Assembly: GCA_052035645.1 (NCBI GenBank)
Contig: JBPOHK010000050.1
Location: 15,637 to 79,636, forward strand
Source of the DNA: RPQJ01 sp052035645
GTDB taxonomy: Bacteria > Pseudomonadota > Gammaproteobacteria > Steroidobacterales > Steroidobacteraceae
DNA: 64,000 nucleotides
Reading direction: 5' to 3'
Position numbers and translations under genes: made by a program. The notes under the pieces were generated by a model. The model was not told the DNA's origin and searched no databases. It worked only from the letters and a program-made list of their open reading frames with translations. Positions within the stretch are counted from its first letter, which is position 1. The number at the start of each line of letters is the position of its first letter. Shown one piece after another: positions 33,309-41,194 of this stretch.

Positions 33309-33363
33309 AGGGGACACTCACTATTTTTCCGTCGCGGAAAGATAGCGAGTGACGCCGGTCCCC
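33309..33363. repeat. REP-like palindrome, copy 2 (degenerate)
   Basis: The left arm starting AGGGGACACTCACTATTTTT at 33309 is identical over 20 bases to copy 1 at 21649. The right arm (from CGGAAAGATAG at 33335 to GTCCCC at 33363) is imperfect: G-U type changes in the middle and a short inserted ACGCCG before GTCCCC. It begins 2 bases after the ilvB stop and its right arm contains the GTG start and first codons of chrA. Confidence 0.75.
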
Positions 33364-34581
33364 ACTTTCCGGGAGGCCGCCCGCTTCTGGGTGCGGCTCG
33401 GCTTCATCTCCTTCGGCGGGCCCGCCGGGCAGATCGCCATCCTGCACCGCGAGGTCGTCGAGCGACGGCGCTGGCTGGACGAGCGTTCGTTCGCCGATGC
33501 ACTCAACTTCTGCATGCTGCTGCCCGGGCCGGAGGCGCTGCAGCTCGCGATCTACCTCGGCTGGCGCCTGCACGGGACGCGTGGCGGCCTCGTCGCCGGC
33601 CTGGCGTTCATCCTGCCGGCGGTCGTGCTGCTGCTCGTGCTCTCGTGGATCTACGCTGCGTACGGCCACGTGCCGACGCTGGCGGGCGTGCTGCTCGGAT
33701 TGAAAGCAGCGGTGCTGGGCCTCGTGCTGCAGGCGCTCGAGCGCCTCGGCCGCCGCGCACTGCGCACTCCCGTCCACTGGGCGCTCGCGGCCGGCGCGCT
33801 GGCCGCCATGCTGACCGGTGGACTGCCGTTTCCGTTCCTGATGCTCGGCGCGGCGCTCGCAGGCTGCCTGCTCACGCCGCGGTCCGCGGCGATGGCGGCA
33901 CCGCCCGTCCCCGTGGCCCGGATGCGCGGCGTGCGCGTGCTCGGCACGGCGGGCGCCCTGTGGCTGGCGCCACTGCTGCTCGTCGCAGGCGCGCTAGGGC
34001 TGGACTCGATCTTCGCGCGCCTCTACCTGTTCTTCAGCAAGGCGGCGCTGGTGACGTTCGGCGGTGCCTACGCCGTGCTCGGGTACGTCACGCAGCATCT
34101 CGTGCACGACCTCGGCTGGCTCACGCCTGGGCAGTCCGTCGCCGGACTCGCGCTCGCCGAGACCACGCCGGGCCCGCTGGTGATCGTGCTGCAGTTCATG
34201 GGCTTCATGACGGGCTGGAATCAGCCGGCGCCGTTCGCCGCCGGTGCGGCCGCGACTCTCGCCGCGCTGCTCGCGGCGTGGGCGACGTTCCTGCCGTCCT
34301 TCGCCTTCATCTTCGCCGGCGCGCCGTACGTCGAACGTCTCGCGCACGCGCCGCGCATCTCCGGTGCGCTCGGCGCGATCACGGCGGCCGTCGTCGGCGT
34401 GATCGCGGCGCTGCTGGCGCAACTCGTCGTCGCCGTCGTGTGGCCGCACGGCATGGCCGCCGGAATCGACGTGCCCGCGCTCGTCATCGCGCTCGTCGCG
34501 GCCCTGCTCCTGCGCACGTCGCTCGCGCTGCACTGGGTGCTCGCGCTGTGCGCGATCGCCGGCGTCGTCAGCGGCACGTGA
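33349..34581 (+). CDS. chrA: Chromate transporter ChrA (long-chain CHR family)
   Basis: Membrane protein of 410 residues with two homologous CHR halves. First half: FREAARFWVRLGFISFGGPAG and LLPGPEALQLAIYLGW; second half: LFFSKAALVTFGGAYAVLGY, with AETTPGPLVIVLQFMGF. About ten helices. Exports chromate. The GTG at 33349 gives MTPVPTFREA, the usual ChrA start, and is preceded by GGAAAG at 33336-33341. No chrB regulator is adjacent. Because the start lies in a REP-like hairpin, translation may be tuned by that structure. Confidence 0.9.
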   Translation: MTPVPTFREAARFWVRLGFISFGGPAGQIAILHREVVERRRWLDERSFADALNFCMLLPGPEALQLAIYLGWRLHGTRGGLVAGLAFILPAVVLLLVLSWIYAAYGHVPTLAGVLLGLKAAVLGLVLQALERLGRRALRTPVHWALAAGALAAMLTGGLPFPFLMLGAALAGCLLTPRSAAMAAPPVPVARMRGVRVLGTAGALWLAPLLLVAGALGLDSIFARLYLFFSKAALVTFGGAYAVLGYVTQHLVHDLGWLTPGQSVAGLALAETTPGPLVIVLQFMGFMTGWNQPAPFAAGAAATLAALLAAWATFLPSFAFIFAGAPYVERLAHAPRISGALGAITAAVVGVIAALLAQLVVAVVWPHGMAAGIDVPALVIALVAALLLRTSLALHWVLALCAIAGVVSGT

Positions 34582-34609
34582 ATATTTAGCGCAATCCCGT
34601 AGCGTCTTT

Positions 34610-34628
34610 CGCATTCACTTTGAATGCG
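34610..34628. repeat. Short inverted repeat after chrA
   Basis: CGCATTC-N5-GAATGCG, perfect 7-bp arms, 29 bases past the chrA stop. No T run follows, so it is either a weak terminator or an operator for the riboswitch-controlled gene downstream. Confidence 0.4.
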
Positions 34629-34746
34629 AATGCAGCGCGCGCGACATCGATTCAATTCGGTTTCGATCGCGCGTGGCGAAGTGTGAGTCAATTCCTCTCC
34701 ACTTCTGTTCGATCGCGCGCCGCGGGAGAACACTGGCGCCGTCAAT

Positions 34747-34832
34747 TCACCAAGGGCAAACCCGTCGCGAGGCGGGGACGCAAAGCCTCCGGTCCACCGG
34801 CTGAGCCGAGGGATAGCGGGGTTACCGAGAGA
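34747..34832 (+). ncRNA. Cyclic-di-GMP-I riboswitch (GEMM-I)
   Basis: All conserved blocks of the GEMM-I motif are present in order: GGGCAAACC (34754-34762), a stem closed by a GCGA tetraloop (34766-34769), GGGGACGCAAAGCCTCCGG (34774-34792), a variable hairpin CGGC-TGA-GCCG (34798-34808), and TAGCGGGGTTACCGA (34814-34828). The Shine-Dalgarno-like GAGAGAGG (34828-34835) of the next gene overlaps the 3' end of the aptamer, and the ATG is 10 bases further, so control of translation start is likely. Whether c-di-GMP turns the gene on or off cannot be told from sequence. Confidence 0.93.
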
Positions 34833-34842
34833 GGGCCTCGTC

Positions 34843-37650
34843 ATGCTCCGCCGCAGATTCCCGCATGCGTTGATCGCAACGTTCGTCACCGCCCTCGCGG
34901 TCGCCACCGCGCCCGTCGAGGCCCGCACCCGCAACACGGCGCCGGTGATTTCCGGCACGCCCGCCACCGCCGCGGTGGTCGGCGCACCCTACGGCTTCAC
35001 GCCCAGCGCGTACGACGCGAATGGCGACCGCCTGAGCTTCAGGATCGCCAACAAGCCGGCCTGGGCGTCGTTCAGTTCAGCCACGGGCGCGCTCACCGGC
35101 ACGCCGACGACCACCGGCACGTACAGCGGCATCGTCATCAAGGTCTCCGACGGCAGGACGACGGTCTCGCTGCCGAAGTTCTCGATCCAGGTGACCAGCC
35201 CGGCGATCGTCAACCACGCGCCGACCATCGGCGGCACGCCGGCGACGTCGGTCGTCGCGGGCTCGGCCTGGGCGTTCACGCCGGCCGCCAGCGACGCGGA
35301 CGGCGACGCGCTCACCTTCAGCATCGGCAACAAGCCGGCCTGGGCGAGCTTCAGCGCCAGCACCGGCGCGCTGTCCGGCACGCCCACGACGGCCGGCACG
35401 TACGCCAACGTCGTCATCAGCGTGAGCGACGGCCGCGCCACGGTCTCGCTGCCCGCGTTCTCGATCGCGGTCGCGTCGGCCAACCGCGCGCCGGTGATCT
35501 CCGGCTCCCCGGCGACCTCGGTGACGGCCGGCTCGGCCTGGGCGTTCACGCCGACGGCCTCCGACGCGGACGGCGACGCGCTCACCTTCAGCATCGGCAA
35601 CAAGCCGGCGTGGGCCACCTTCAGCGCCAGCACCGGCACGCTGTCCGGCACGCCGACGACGGCCGGCACGTACGCCAACGTCGTCATCAGCGTCAGCGAC
35701 GGCAAGGCGAGTGCATCGCTGCCCGCGTTCTCGATCGCGGTCGCGTCGGTCAATCGCGCACCGGTGATCTCGGGCACCCCGGCGACCACGGTCATGGCCG
35801 GCTCGGCCTACGCGTTCACGCCGACGGCTTCCGACGCGGACGGCGATACGCTCACCTTCAGCATCGGCAACAAGCCGGCGTGGGCCACCTTCAGCGCCAG
35901 CACCGGCACGCTGTCCGGCACGCCGGTCACCGACGGCTACAACGGCAGCATCGTGATCACCGTGAGCGACGGCAAGGCGAGCGCATCGCTGCCGGCGTTC
36001 AACATCACGGTCAACCCGGCCAATCACGCTCCCACCATCGCCGGCACCCCGGCGACCAGCGTGCCTGCGCAGTCGCCCTACGTCTTCCGGCCGACCGCCG
36101 CGGACGAGGACGGCGACACGCTGGGCTTCAGCGTGCAGAACAAGCCGTCGTGGGCGAGCTTCGACAGCCGCACGGGCGAGCTCTCGGGCACGCCGACGAC
36201 CCTCGTGACCCATTCGAACATCGTCATCGCGGTGACCGACGGCCGCGCCAGTGCGTCGCTGCCGGCGTTCTCGATCACCGTGACCGAGGCCAACCACGCG
36301 CCGACGATCTCGGGCTCGCCGACGACCTCCGCGACCACCGGCACGGCGTGGTCCTTCACGCCGACCGCGGCCGACGCCGACGGCGACGCGCTCAGCTTCA
36401 GCGTCAGCAACAAGCCGGCCTGGGCCACCTTCAGCGCGAGCACCGGCACGCTCTCCGGCACGCCGACGACCGCCGGCACGTATTCGAACGTCGTCATCGC
36501 GGTGAGCGACGGGCAGGCGAGCGCCTCGCTCCCGGCCTTCGCGATCACAGTGCAGTCCGCGAACCACGCACCGACGATCTCGGGCTCGCCGACGACCTCC
36601 GCGACCACCGGCACGGCGTGGTCGTTCAAGCCGACCGCGGCCGACGCCGACGGCGACGCGCTCACCTTCAGCGTCAGCAACAAGCCGGCCTGGGCCACCT
36701 TCAGCGCGAGCACCGGCACGCTCTCCGGCACGCCGACGACCGCCGGCACGTAGTCGAACGTCGTCATCGCGGTGAGCGACGGGCAGGCGAGCGCGTCGCT
36801 GGCCGCCTTCTCAGTCGTCGTGACCGACCCGGTCGTCAACCACGCGCCGACCATCACGGGCGCGCCGGCCGGCACCGTCGCCGCGGGCACGCCCTATTCG
36901 TTCAAGCCGACCACGTCCGATGCCGACGGCGACACGCTCACGTTCAGCGTCAGCAACAAGCCGGCCTGGGCGAGCTTCAGCGCCAGCACGGGCACGCTGT
37001 CGGGCACGCCGTCCACCGCCAATGCGGGTACGTACTCGAACATCGTCATCTCCGTGAGCGACGGCCAGGCCACCGCGGCGCTGTCGCCCTTCGCGATCAC
37101 GGTCACGGTGCCGAACCGCGCGCCGACGATCTCCGGCACGCCGGTCACTGCCGCCCAGGCCGACCAGCCGTACTCGTTCCGCCCGACGGCGTCGGATCCG
37201 GATGGCAACACGCTCACCTTCAGCATCGCGAACAAGCCGTCGTGGGCCACGTTCGAGAGCGCGACGGGCCTGCTGTACGGCACGCCGACCGCGGCCAACG
37301 TCGGCACGTTCTCCGGCGTCGCCATCACCGTCAGCGACGGACAGCTCTCCGCGCAGCTGCCGGCGTTCGCGATCACGGTGTCGCCTGCGCCGACCCGGTC
37401 CGTGACCCTGACCTGGAGCGCACCGACGAAGAACACCGACGGCACCAGCCTCGGCAACCTCACGGGCTTCAAGGTCTGCTACGGCACGGCCCCGGGCCAG
37501 TACGCCACGTCGCTCAACCTTCCGGACGCCGGCCTGAGCTCGGTGGTCATCGAGGGACTGACGGCGGGCAAGTGGTACTTCGCGATCAAGTCGGTCAATG
37601 CCTCGGGTGTCGAGAGCGCGTACTCGGGAGAGGTCAACGCCACGCTGTGA
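34843..37650 (+). pseudogene. Secreted nine-repeat Ig-like protein, interrupted by an in-frame amber codon
   Basis: Reading from the ATG at 34843 gives a Sec signal (about 27 residues, cut near VEA), then Ig/cadherin-like (He_PIG type) repeats of about 90 residues. Each has N(H/R)AP(T/V)ISG, a DADGD calcium-type turn, NKPAWA(T/S)F and SGTPTTAGTY. Nine repeats are followed by a fibronectin-III-like domain (SVTLTWSAPTKNTDG to the stop). Codon 637 (36751-36753) is TAG in repeat 7 where sister repeats have TAT or TAC; the frame then stays open to 37650. So either a 636-residue truncated protein, a pseudogene, or an error in near-identical repeats. No LPXTG or C-terminal anchor is seen. c-di-GMP control suggests a surface or matrix role. 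Confidence 0.8.
36292..36837 (+). repeat. Near-identical tandem repeat pair (units of 270 and 276 bp)
   Basis: Unit 6 (36292-36561) and unit 7 (36562-36837) of the Ig-like gene differ at only a few positions over most of their length, far fewer than other unit pairs. This points to a recent duplication. The amber codon is in the younger-looking pair, in unit 7. Confidence 0.75.
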
Positions 37651-37750
37651 AGTTCCCCCGGTCTTCCCCGCCCGTCCCTGGGGCAGTCCCTCTCCTGCCC
37701 GGCGCAGGGTGGGCGGGGAAGCGGATCCTCGACGCATCCGTCGAGCCCTT

Positions 37751-37784
37751 GCGGGCGATCCTCACGGGTCGCCCGCTTTTCTTC
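37751..37784 (+). terminator. Rho-independent terminator after the Ig-like gene
   Basis: Stem GCGGGCGA (37751-37758) with TCGCCCGC (37769-37776), perfect 8 bp, 10-base loop, followed by TTTTCTTC. It lies 100 bases after the stop at 37650 and 44 bases before gloA. A working terminator here fits a transcript that covers the whole interrupted gene. Confidence 0.82.
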
Positions 37785-37827
37785 GCCGCCGGGTAACATC
37801 CGGGCCTGCGCACACCGGGAGGCCCGC

Positions 37828-38247
37828 ATGAAGTACCTGCACACCATGGTCCGCGTCACCGACGTGGCGACGTCGCTCCGGTTCTACTGCGACGCGCTCG
37901 GCCTCAGGGAAGTCCGCCGCTACGAATCGCAGGAAGGGCGCTTCACGCTCATCTTCCTCGCGGCCCCGGGCGACGAGGACGCGCAGGTGGAGCTCACCTG
38001 GAACTGGGATCCGGAGCAGTACACCACCGGCCGCTCGTTCGGCCACCTCGCCTACCAGGTGGACGACATCTACGCGGCCTGCCAGCGCCTGGTCGACCAC
38101 GGCGTCACCGTCCTGCGTCCGCCGCGCGACGGCCGCATGGCGTTCGTGCGCTCGCCGGACGGCATCTCGGTCGAGCTGCTGCAGAAGGGCGGGGCGCTGG
38201 CGAAGGCCGAGCCCTGGGCGAGCATGCCGAACACCGGCAGCTGGTGA
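37828..38247 (+). CDS. gloA: Lactoylglutathione lyase (glyoxalase I)
   Basis: Protein of 139 residues converting the methylglyoxal-glutathione hemithioacetal to lactoylglutathione. Metal ligands sit in the expected places: H6 in HTMVRV, Glu in QVELTWNW, His in FGHLAYQV, Glu in SVELLQK. Starts MKYLHTMVRVTD as in typical GloA; Ni-type (short form without the Zn-type extensions). Monocistronic; convergent with murB. Confidence 0.95.
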   Translation: MKYLHTMVRVTDVATSLRFYCDALGLREVRRYESQEGRFTLIFLAAPGDEDAQVELTWNWDPEQYTTGRSFGHLAYQVDDIYAACQRLVDHGVTVLRPPRDGRMAFVRSPDGISVELLQKGGALAKAEPWASMPNTGSW

Positions 38248-38272
38248 GCGCAGGGGTTCCGCGCAGCGACCC

Positions 38273-39301
38273 TCAGAGCGTCGCGCCGACGATCCTCGGT
38301 TCGGCCTCGAGCGTGACGCCGAAGCGCTCCTGCACCGAGGCCCGGACCCGTCGCGCCAGTGCCAGCAGCTGCGCTCCCGTGGCGGATCCATGGTTCACCA
38401 GCACCAGGGCATGCTGCGCGGAGATGCCCGCGTCGCCGTCGCGGTGGCCGCGCCAGCCGCACTGCTCGATCAGCCAGGCGGCCGACAGCTTGCGATCCGG
38501 CCCCGCGGGGTAGACCGGCAGGCGCGGATGTGCCGCGAGCAGCGCCTCGGCGTGCGCGGCGGAAACCACCGGGTTCTTGAAGAAGCTGCCGGCGTTGCCC
38601 GCGACGCCGGGGTCCGGCAGCTTGCGCCGGCGAAGTCGACGCACGGCCTCGGCGACCTGCACGGGCTGCGGCTCGGCGCCCATCGCTGCGAGTTCCTCGG
38701 CCACGCCGGCGTAACCGAGCACCGGCGCGCGGTGCCGCGGCAGGCGCAACTCCACGGCGCAGACGATCCAGCGGGCCGGGTCGGTCTTGAACAGGCTGTC
38801 TCGGTAGCCGAAGCGGCACGCCGCCCGGTCGATCCGCACCAGGGCGCCGTGCTCCCGGTCGTACGCCTCGACGCAGGCGACGAACTCGCCCACCTCGACG
38901 CCGTAGGCGCCGATGTTCTGGATCGGCGCCGCGCCCGCCAGGCCCGGGATCAGCGCGAGGTTCTCGAGGCCGCACAGCCCGTGGCGCAGCGTCCAGTCGA
39001 CCAGCGGGTCCCAGCGGCAGCCCGCATCGACGCGCACGCAGGCGCCTTCGCCGTCCTCCCCGACGATGCTCACTCCGTCCGCGGCCAGGCGCAGGATCAG
39101 GCCCGGGTAGTCGCCCGCGAACAGGACGTTGCTGCCTTCCCCGAGCACCATCGCCCCGTCGCGGGCCTGCGGCAGCGCGAGCACCTCGCCGAGGACCTGC
39201 GGATCGTGGACCGTGGCGAGGTGCGCGGCGGCCACGTCGAGGCCGAAGGTGTTGAGGGCCCGCAGCCGGACGTTCCCGGCCAACGAGTAGGCGGCTGCCA
39301 T
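38273..39301 (-). CDS. murB: UDP-N-acetylenolpyruvoylglucosamine reductase, type I
   Basis: Flavoenzyme of 342 residues for the second step of peptidoglycan precursor synthesis. FAD-binding VLGEGSNVLF, Arg in GYRDSLFK, catalytic Ser in GNAGSFFKNP, C-terminal Glu in LEAEPRIVG. The length and the presence of the extra loop place it in type I (E. coli-like). It stands apart from other mur genes, next to the flagellar cluster. Confidence 0.95.
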   Translation of the reverse strand: MAAAYSLAGNVRLRALNTFGLDVAAAHLATVHDPQVLGEVLALPQARDGAMVLGEGSNVLFAGDYPGLILRLAADGVSIVGEDGEGACVRVDAGCRWDPLVDWTLRHGLCGLENLALIPGLAGAAPIQNIGAYGVEVGEFVACVEAYDREHGALVRIDRAACRFGYRDSLFKTDPARWIVCAVELRLPRHRAPVLGYAGVAEELAAMGAEPQPVQVAEAVRRLRRRKLPDPGVAGNAGSFFKNPVVSAAHAEALLAAHPRLPVYPAGPDRKLSAAWLIEQCGWRGHRDGDAGISAQHALVLVNHGSATGAQLLALARRVRASVQERFGVTLEAEPRIVGATL

Positions 39302-39395
39302 GCAGTGGTGTACGAAGTGAGAGCCGGTGGAGGCGTGACGCTATGCCAGCGCGACGCACGAATCAACCGGACGGCCCCGCGCTGGGGCGTGAAGA

Positions 39396-39881
39396 TCAGG
39401 CGCGGCCGAGCTCGAGGCCGCGGCCCTGCACCTTGCGCTGGCCGCCCGAGCCGTAGGTCGGCGCGGCCGCGTTGGTGCCGCCGCGCAGCTGCACCAGCAG
39501 CGACTCCACCCGGCGCAGCTTGGCGCTGACGATGGCGCCGTTGCGCTCGTTGCGGTCCTTGCAGCGGGCGGCCGCCGCCAGGCCTTCCTGCCAGAGCCTG
39601 CGCAGCGCGCCGTCGGTGTCGCACTTCTCGAGCAGGGCCTCGAAGTGCTCGCGATCCTCCGGCAGGCCCTGCATGCGGCACATCACGCGCCGCTCGGAGT
39701 CGATCCGCATCAGGGCGCTGACGCAGCGATGGCGTTGCGCGCCGATGCGCTCGATCTCGGGCACGTCGTCGCTCGCGAGGACCTCCGCCTCGTGCACCAG
39801 CAGCGTATCGAGCTGGGCGAGGAGGCGGGCCTCCTCGTCGAGCATGCCGTGGAGGTGGTCGCGCAGCAGTTGCGGGTCCAT
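39396..39881 (-). CDS. flgN: FlgN, export chaperone for FlgK and FlgL
   Basis: Helical protein of 161 residues (MDPQLLRDHLHGMLDEEARL and coiled-coil-like helices throughout). The FlgN fold and position directly after flgM support the call. Starts: ATG at 39879-39881, or a GTG at 39897-39899 that overlaps the flgM stop as GTGA and adds six residues; the overlap makes the GTG a serious alternative. Terminal tail is Gly-rich. Confidence 0.85.
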   Translation of the reverse strand: MDPQLLRDHLHGMLDEEARLLAQLDTLLVHEAEVLASDDVPEIERIGAQRHRCVSALMRIDSERRVMCRMQGLPEDREHFEALLEKCDTDGALRRLWQEGLAAAARCKDRNERNGAIVSAKLRRVESLLVQLRGGTNAAAPTYGSGGQRKVQGRGLELGRA

Positions 39882-39895
39882 GGGCGTGGTTCGCC

Positions 39896-40216
39896 TCACT
39901 CCTTGGGCAGGGCCGAGCCCAGGCTGCGCTCGAGCTGCACGAGCTTGGCCGCGATGCGGCGCGAGTCGACGGTGTACTCGCCGGACTCGATCTCGTCGCG
40001 CACGGCCTCGACCCGGTCCATGTCGACGTCGGGCACCTTCGCGATCGCCTTCTCCAGCGCCGCGAGCTGCATCGCCGAATCCGTCAGGCGGACGTGGGAC
40101 GACTGCGCGGCGCCCTGGGCCGGCGCTTCCGGAGCCTTGCCGCGCGCGCGGTCGGCGCCGCCCTTGCCCGCGACCTGGACCGGGCGGGGGTCATAACCAG
40201 AGATCTTGTTCGTCAT
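39896..40216 (-). CDS. flgM: FlgM, anti-sigma28 factor
   Basis: Protein of 106 residues, disordered N-terminal half with a C-terminal sigma28-binding region: VRLTDSAMQLAALEKAIAKV, then VRDEIESGEYTVDSRRIAAK, the FlgM signature. Holds FliA until the hook is complete and FlgM is exported. A sigma28 promoter lies 32 bases upstream, giving the usual feedback. Confidence 0.93.
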   Translation of the reverse strand: MTNKISGYDPRPVQVAGKGGADRARGKAPEAPAQGAAQSSHVRLTDSAMQLAALEKAIAKVPDVDMDRVEAVRDEIESGEYTVDSRRIAAKLVQLERSLGSALPKE

Positions 40217-40247
40217 GGATCACTCCTGCACGGTCCATTCAGGGGAG

Positions 40248-40274
40248 TTAACGACCGGGGCGGCGCCAACTTTA
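40248..40274 (-). promoter_or_regulatory. Sigma28 (FliA) promoter of flgMN
   Basis: On the minus strand TAAAGTTG-N11-GTCGTTAA, against the consensus TAAAGTTT-N11-GCCGATAA: 7 of 8 and 6 of 8 matches with exact spacing. It sits between flgA and flgM, 32 bases before the flgM ATG. Confidence 0.8.
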
Positions 40275-40284
40275 GCCCGTCCGC

Positions 40285-40989
40285 TCACGGCCGGGTCCAG
40301 AGGGTGCCGTCGGCGCCGACCACCCCCTCCACGATGCGCCCGGAGGACAGGCTGCGCGCCCGCACCCGATCGCCGTGGCCGCCGGCGTCGAGGGCGACTC
40401 CGCTGGCACGGACGGCGATCCCGGCCCCCTCGGCGACGAGGGTGACCTGCTGGCCGCGTTCGACCAGCACCGGTGCGGCCAGGATGTCGGCGCGCAGCGG
40501 CTGGCCGGCCGCGACCGGCTGTCGCAGCCGCCGTCCCCCGATATCGGCCCCGGGCGCCAGGAATTGAGTGCCGAGCCCGGGGACGCGGCGCAGGTCGGTC
40601 GCGAGGTCGCCGGCCGCCGGCATCTCGCCCCGCGCGAGCGGGCGTCGGGCGACCAGCAAGGGCAGCTCGGTCGCCACTTCCACCGGGACGACCAGCGACC
40701 AGCCCCCGGCCTCGGCGCAGCGCACGGTGACCGCGATCCGGGGCCGGATCTCGGCGCCCGGCGGCAGCGAGGGCGTCAAAACTCCGGCGCAGGCCGGCAG
40801 GGCGAGGCGGGGGTCGAGGCGGGCGGCGGTCGCGTGCACGGTGCCGCCCGGCGGGCCGAGTCCATTCACATAGTGTTCCGCAAGTGCCCGGATCTGCTCG
40901 GGATCCGCGCGGGACGCGGCGACCGCCGGCGCGCCCGGCGGGGCCAGCGCGGCGGCGACGATCAGTCCCGGCAGAAAAAGGCGGCGCAT
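40285..40989 (-). CDS. flgA: FlgA, P-ring assembly chaperone
   Basis: Periplasmic protein of 234 residues with a Sec signal (MRRLFLPGLIVAAALA, cut near AVAAS). C-terminal SAF domain with LVARRPLARGEMPAAGDL, RRLRQPVAAGQPLRADIL and GQQVTLVAEGAGI, typical of FlgA. It needs FlgI, encoded in the divergent operon. A sigma54 promoter lies 40 bases upstream. Confidence 0.93.
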   Translation of the reverse strand: MRRLFLPGLIVAAALAPPGAPAVAASRADPEQIRALAEHYVNGLGPPGGTVHATAARLDPRLALPACAGVLTPSLPPGAEIRPRIAVTVRCAEAGGWSLVVPVEVATELPLLVARRPLARGEMPAAGDLATDLRRVPGLGTQFLAPGADIGGRRLRQPVAAGQPLRADILAAPVLVERGQQVTLVAEGAGIAVRASGVALDAGGHGDRVRARSLSSGRIVEGVVGADGTLWTRP

Positions 40990-41001
40990 GCTCTCAACCT
41001 C

Positions 41002-41016
41002 CGGCGTCGAACGCCG
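41002..41016. repeat. Inverted repeat at the flgA transcription start
   Basis: CGGCGT-CGA-ACGCCG, perfect 6-bp arms. On the minus strand it covers about +1 to +15 of the transcript predicted from the sigma54 site at 41029-41043. Confidence 0.5.
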
Positions 41017-41028
41017 ATAACACTGCTA

Positions 41029-41043
41029 GCAAGGGTCGTGCCA
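41029..41043 (-). promoter_or_regulatory. Sigma54 promoter of flgA
   Basis: TGGCAC-N5-TTGC on the minus strand, a full match to the -24/-12 consensus; predicted start near 41017. Divergent from the flgB sigma54 promoter about 100 bases away. Confidence 0.85.
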
Positions 41044-41145
41044 GCGGCAATCCCCTGCCGCCGGCGGCAACAAACTGCCGCCCGGAGCGTCCCGGGGACA
41101 TCCGCCCCCCCTGCCTTCCCGGGACTCCGCGCCGGAATTCCGCCG

Positions 41146-41160
41146 TGGCACGGCCCTTGC
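41146..41160 (+). promoter_or_regulatory. Sigma54 promoter of the flgBCDEFGHIJKL operon
   Basis: TGGCAC-N5-TTGC, full match to the -24/-12 consensus, predicted start near 41172 and 23 bases of leader. Activator expected to be the FleQ- or FleR-like protein encoded further along. Confidence 0.88.
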
Positions 41161-41165
41161 AGCTA

Positions 41166-41190
41166 CCTCCGCAACGTCTGCTTGCGGAGG
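41166..41190. repeat. Inverted repeat over the flgB start site and Shine-Dalgarno
   Basis: CCTCCGCAA-N7-TTGCGGAGG, perfect 9-bp arms. The right arm contains the GGAGG ribosome site of flgB. Transcripts from the sigma54 start (about 41172) would lack most of the left arm, while any read-through from upstream would carry both arms and hide the ribosome site. Confidence 0.6.
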
Positions 41191-41194
41191 CACT

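Noticed and set aside
35200..37650. Regularly spaced repeats suggesting a CRISPR array
   Set aside because: The units are about 270 bp, coding in one frame, diverged in the way protein repeats diverge, and have no short constant repeats with unique spacers.
34620..37796. A long open frame in another plus-strand frame across the Ig-like repeats
   Set aside because: It repeats with the same period as the Ig units and is only a frame-shifted reading of them, with no domain and no signal peptide.
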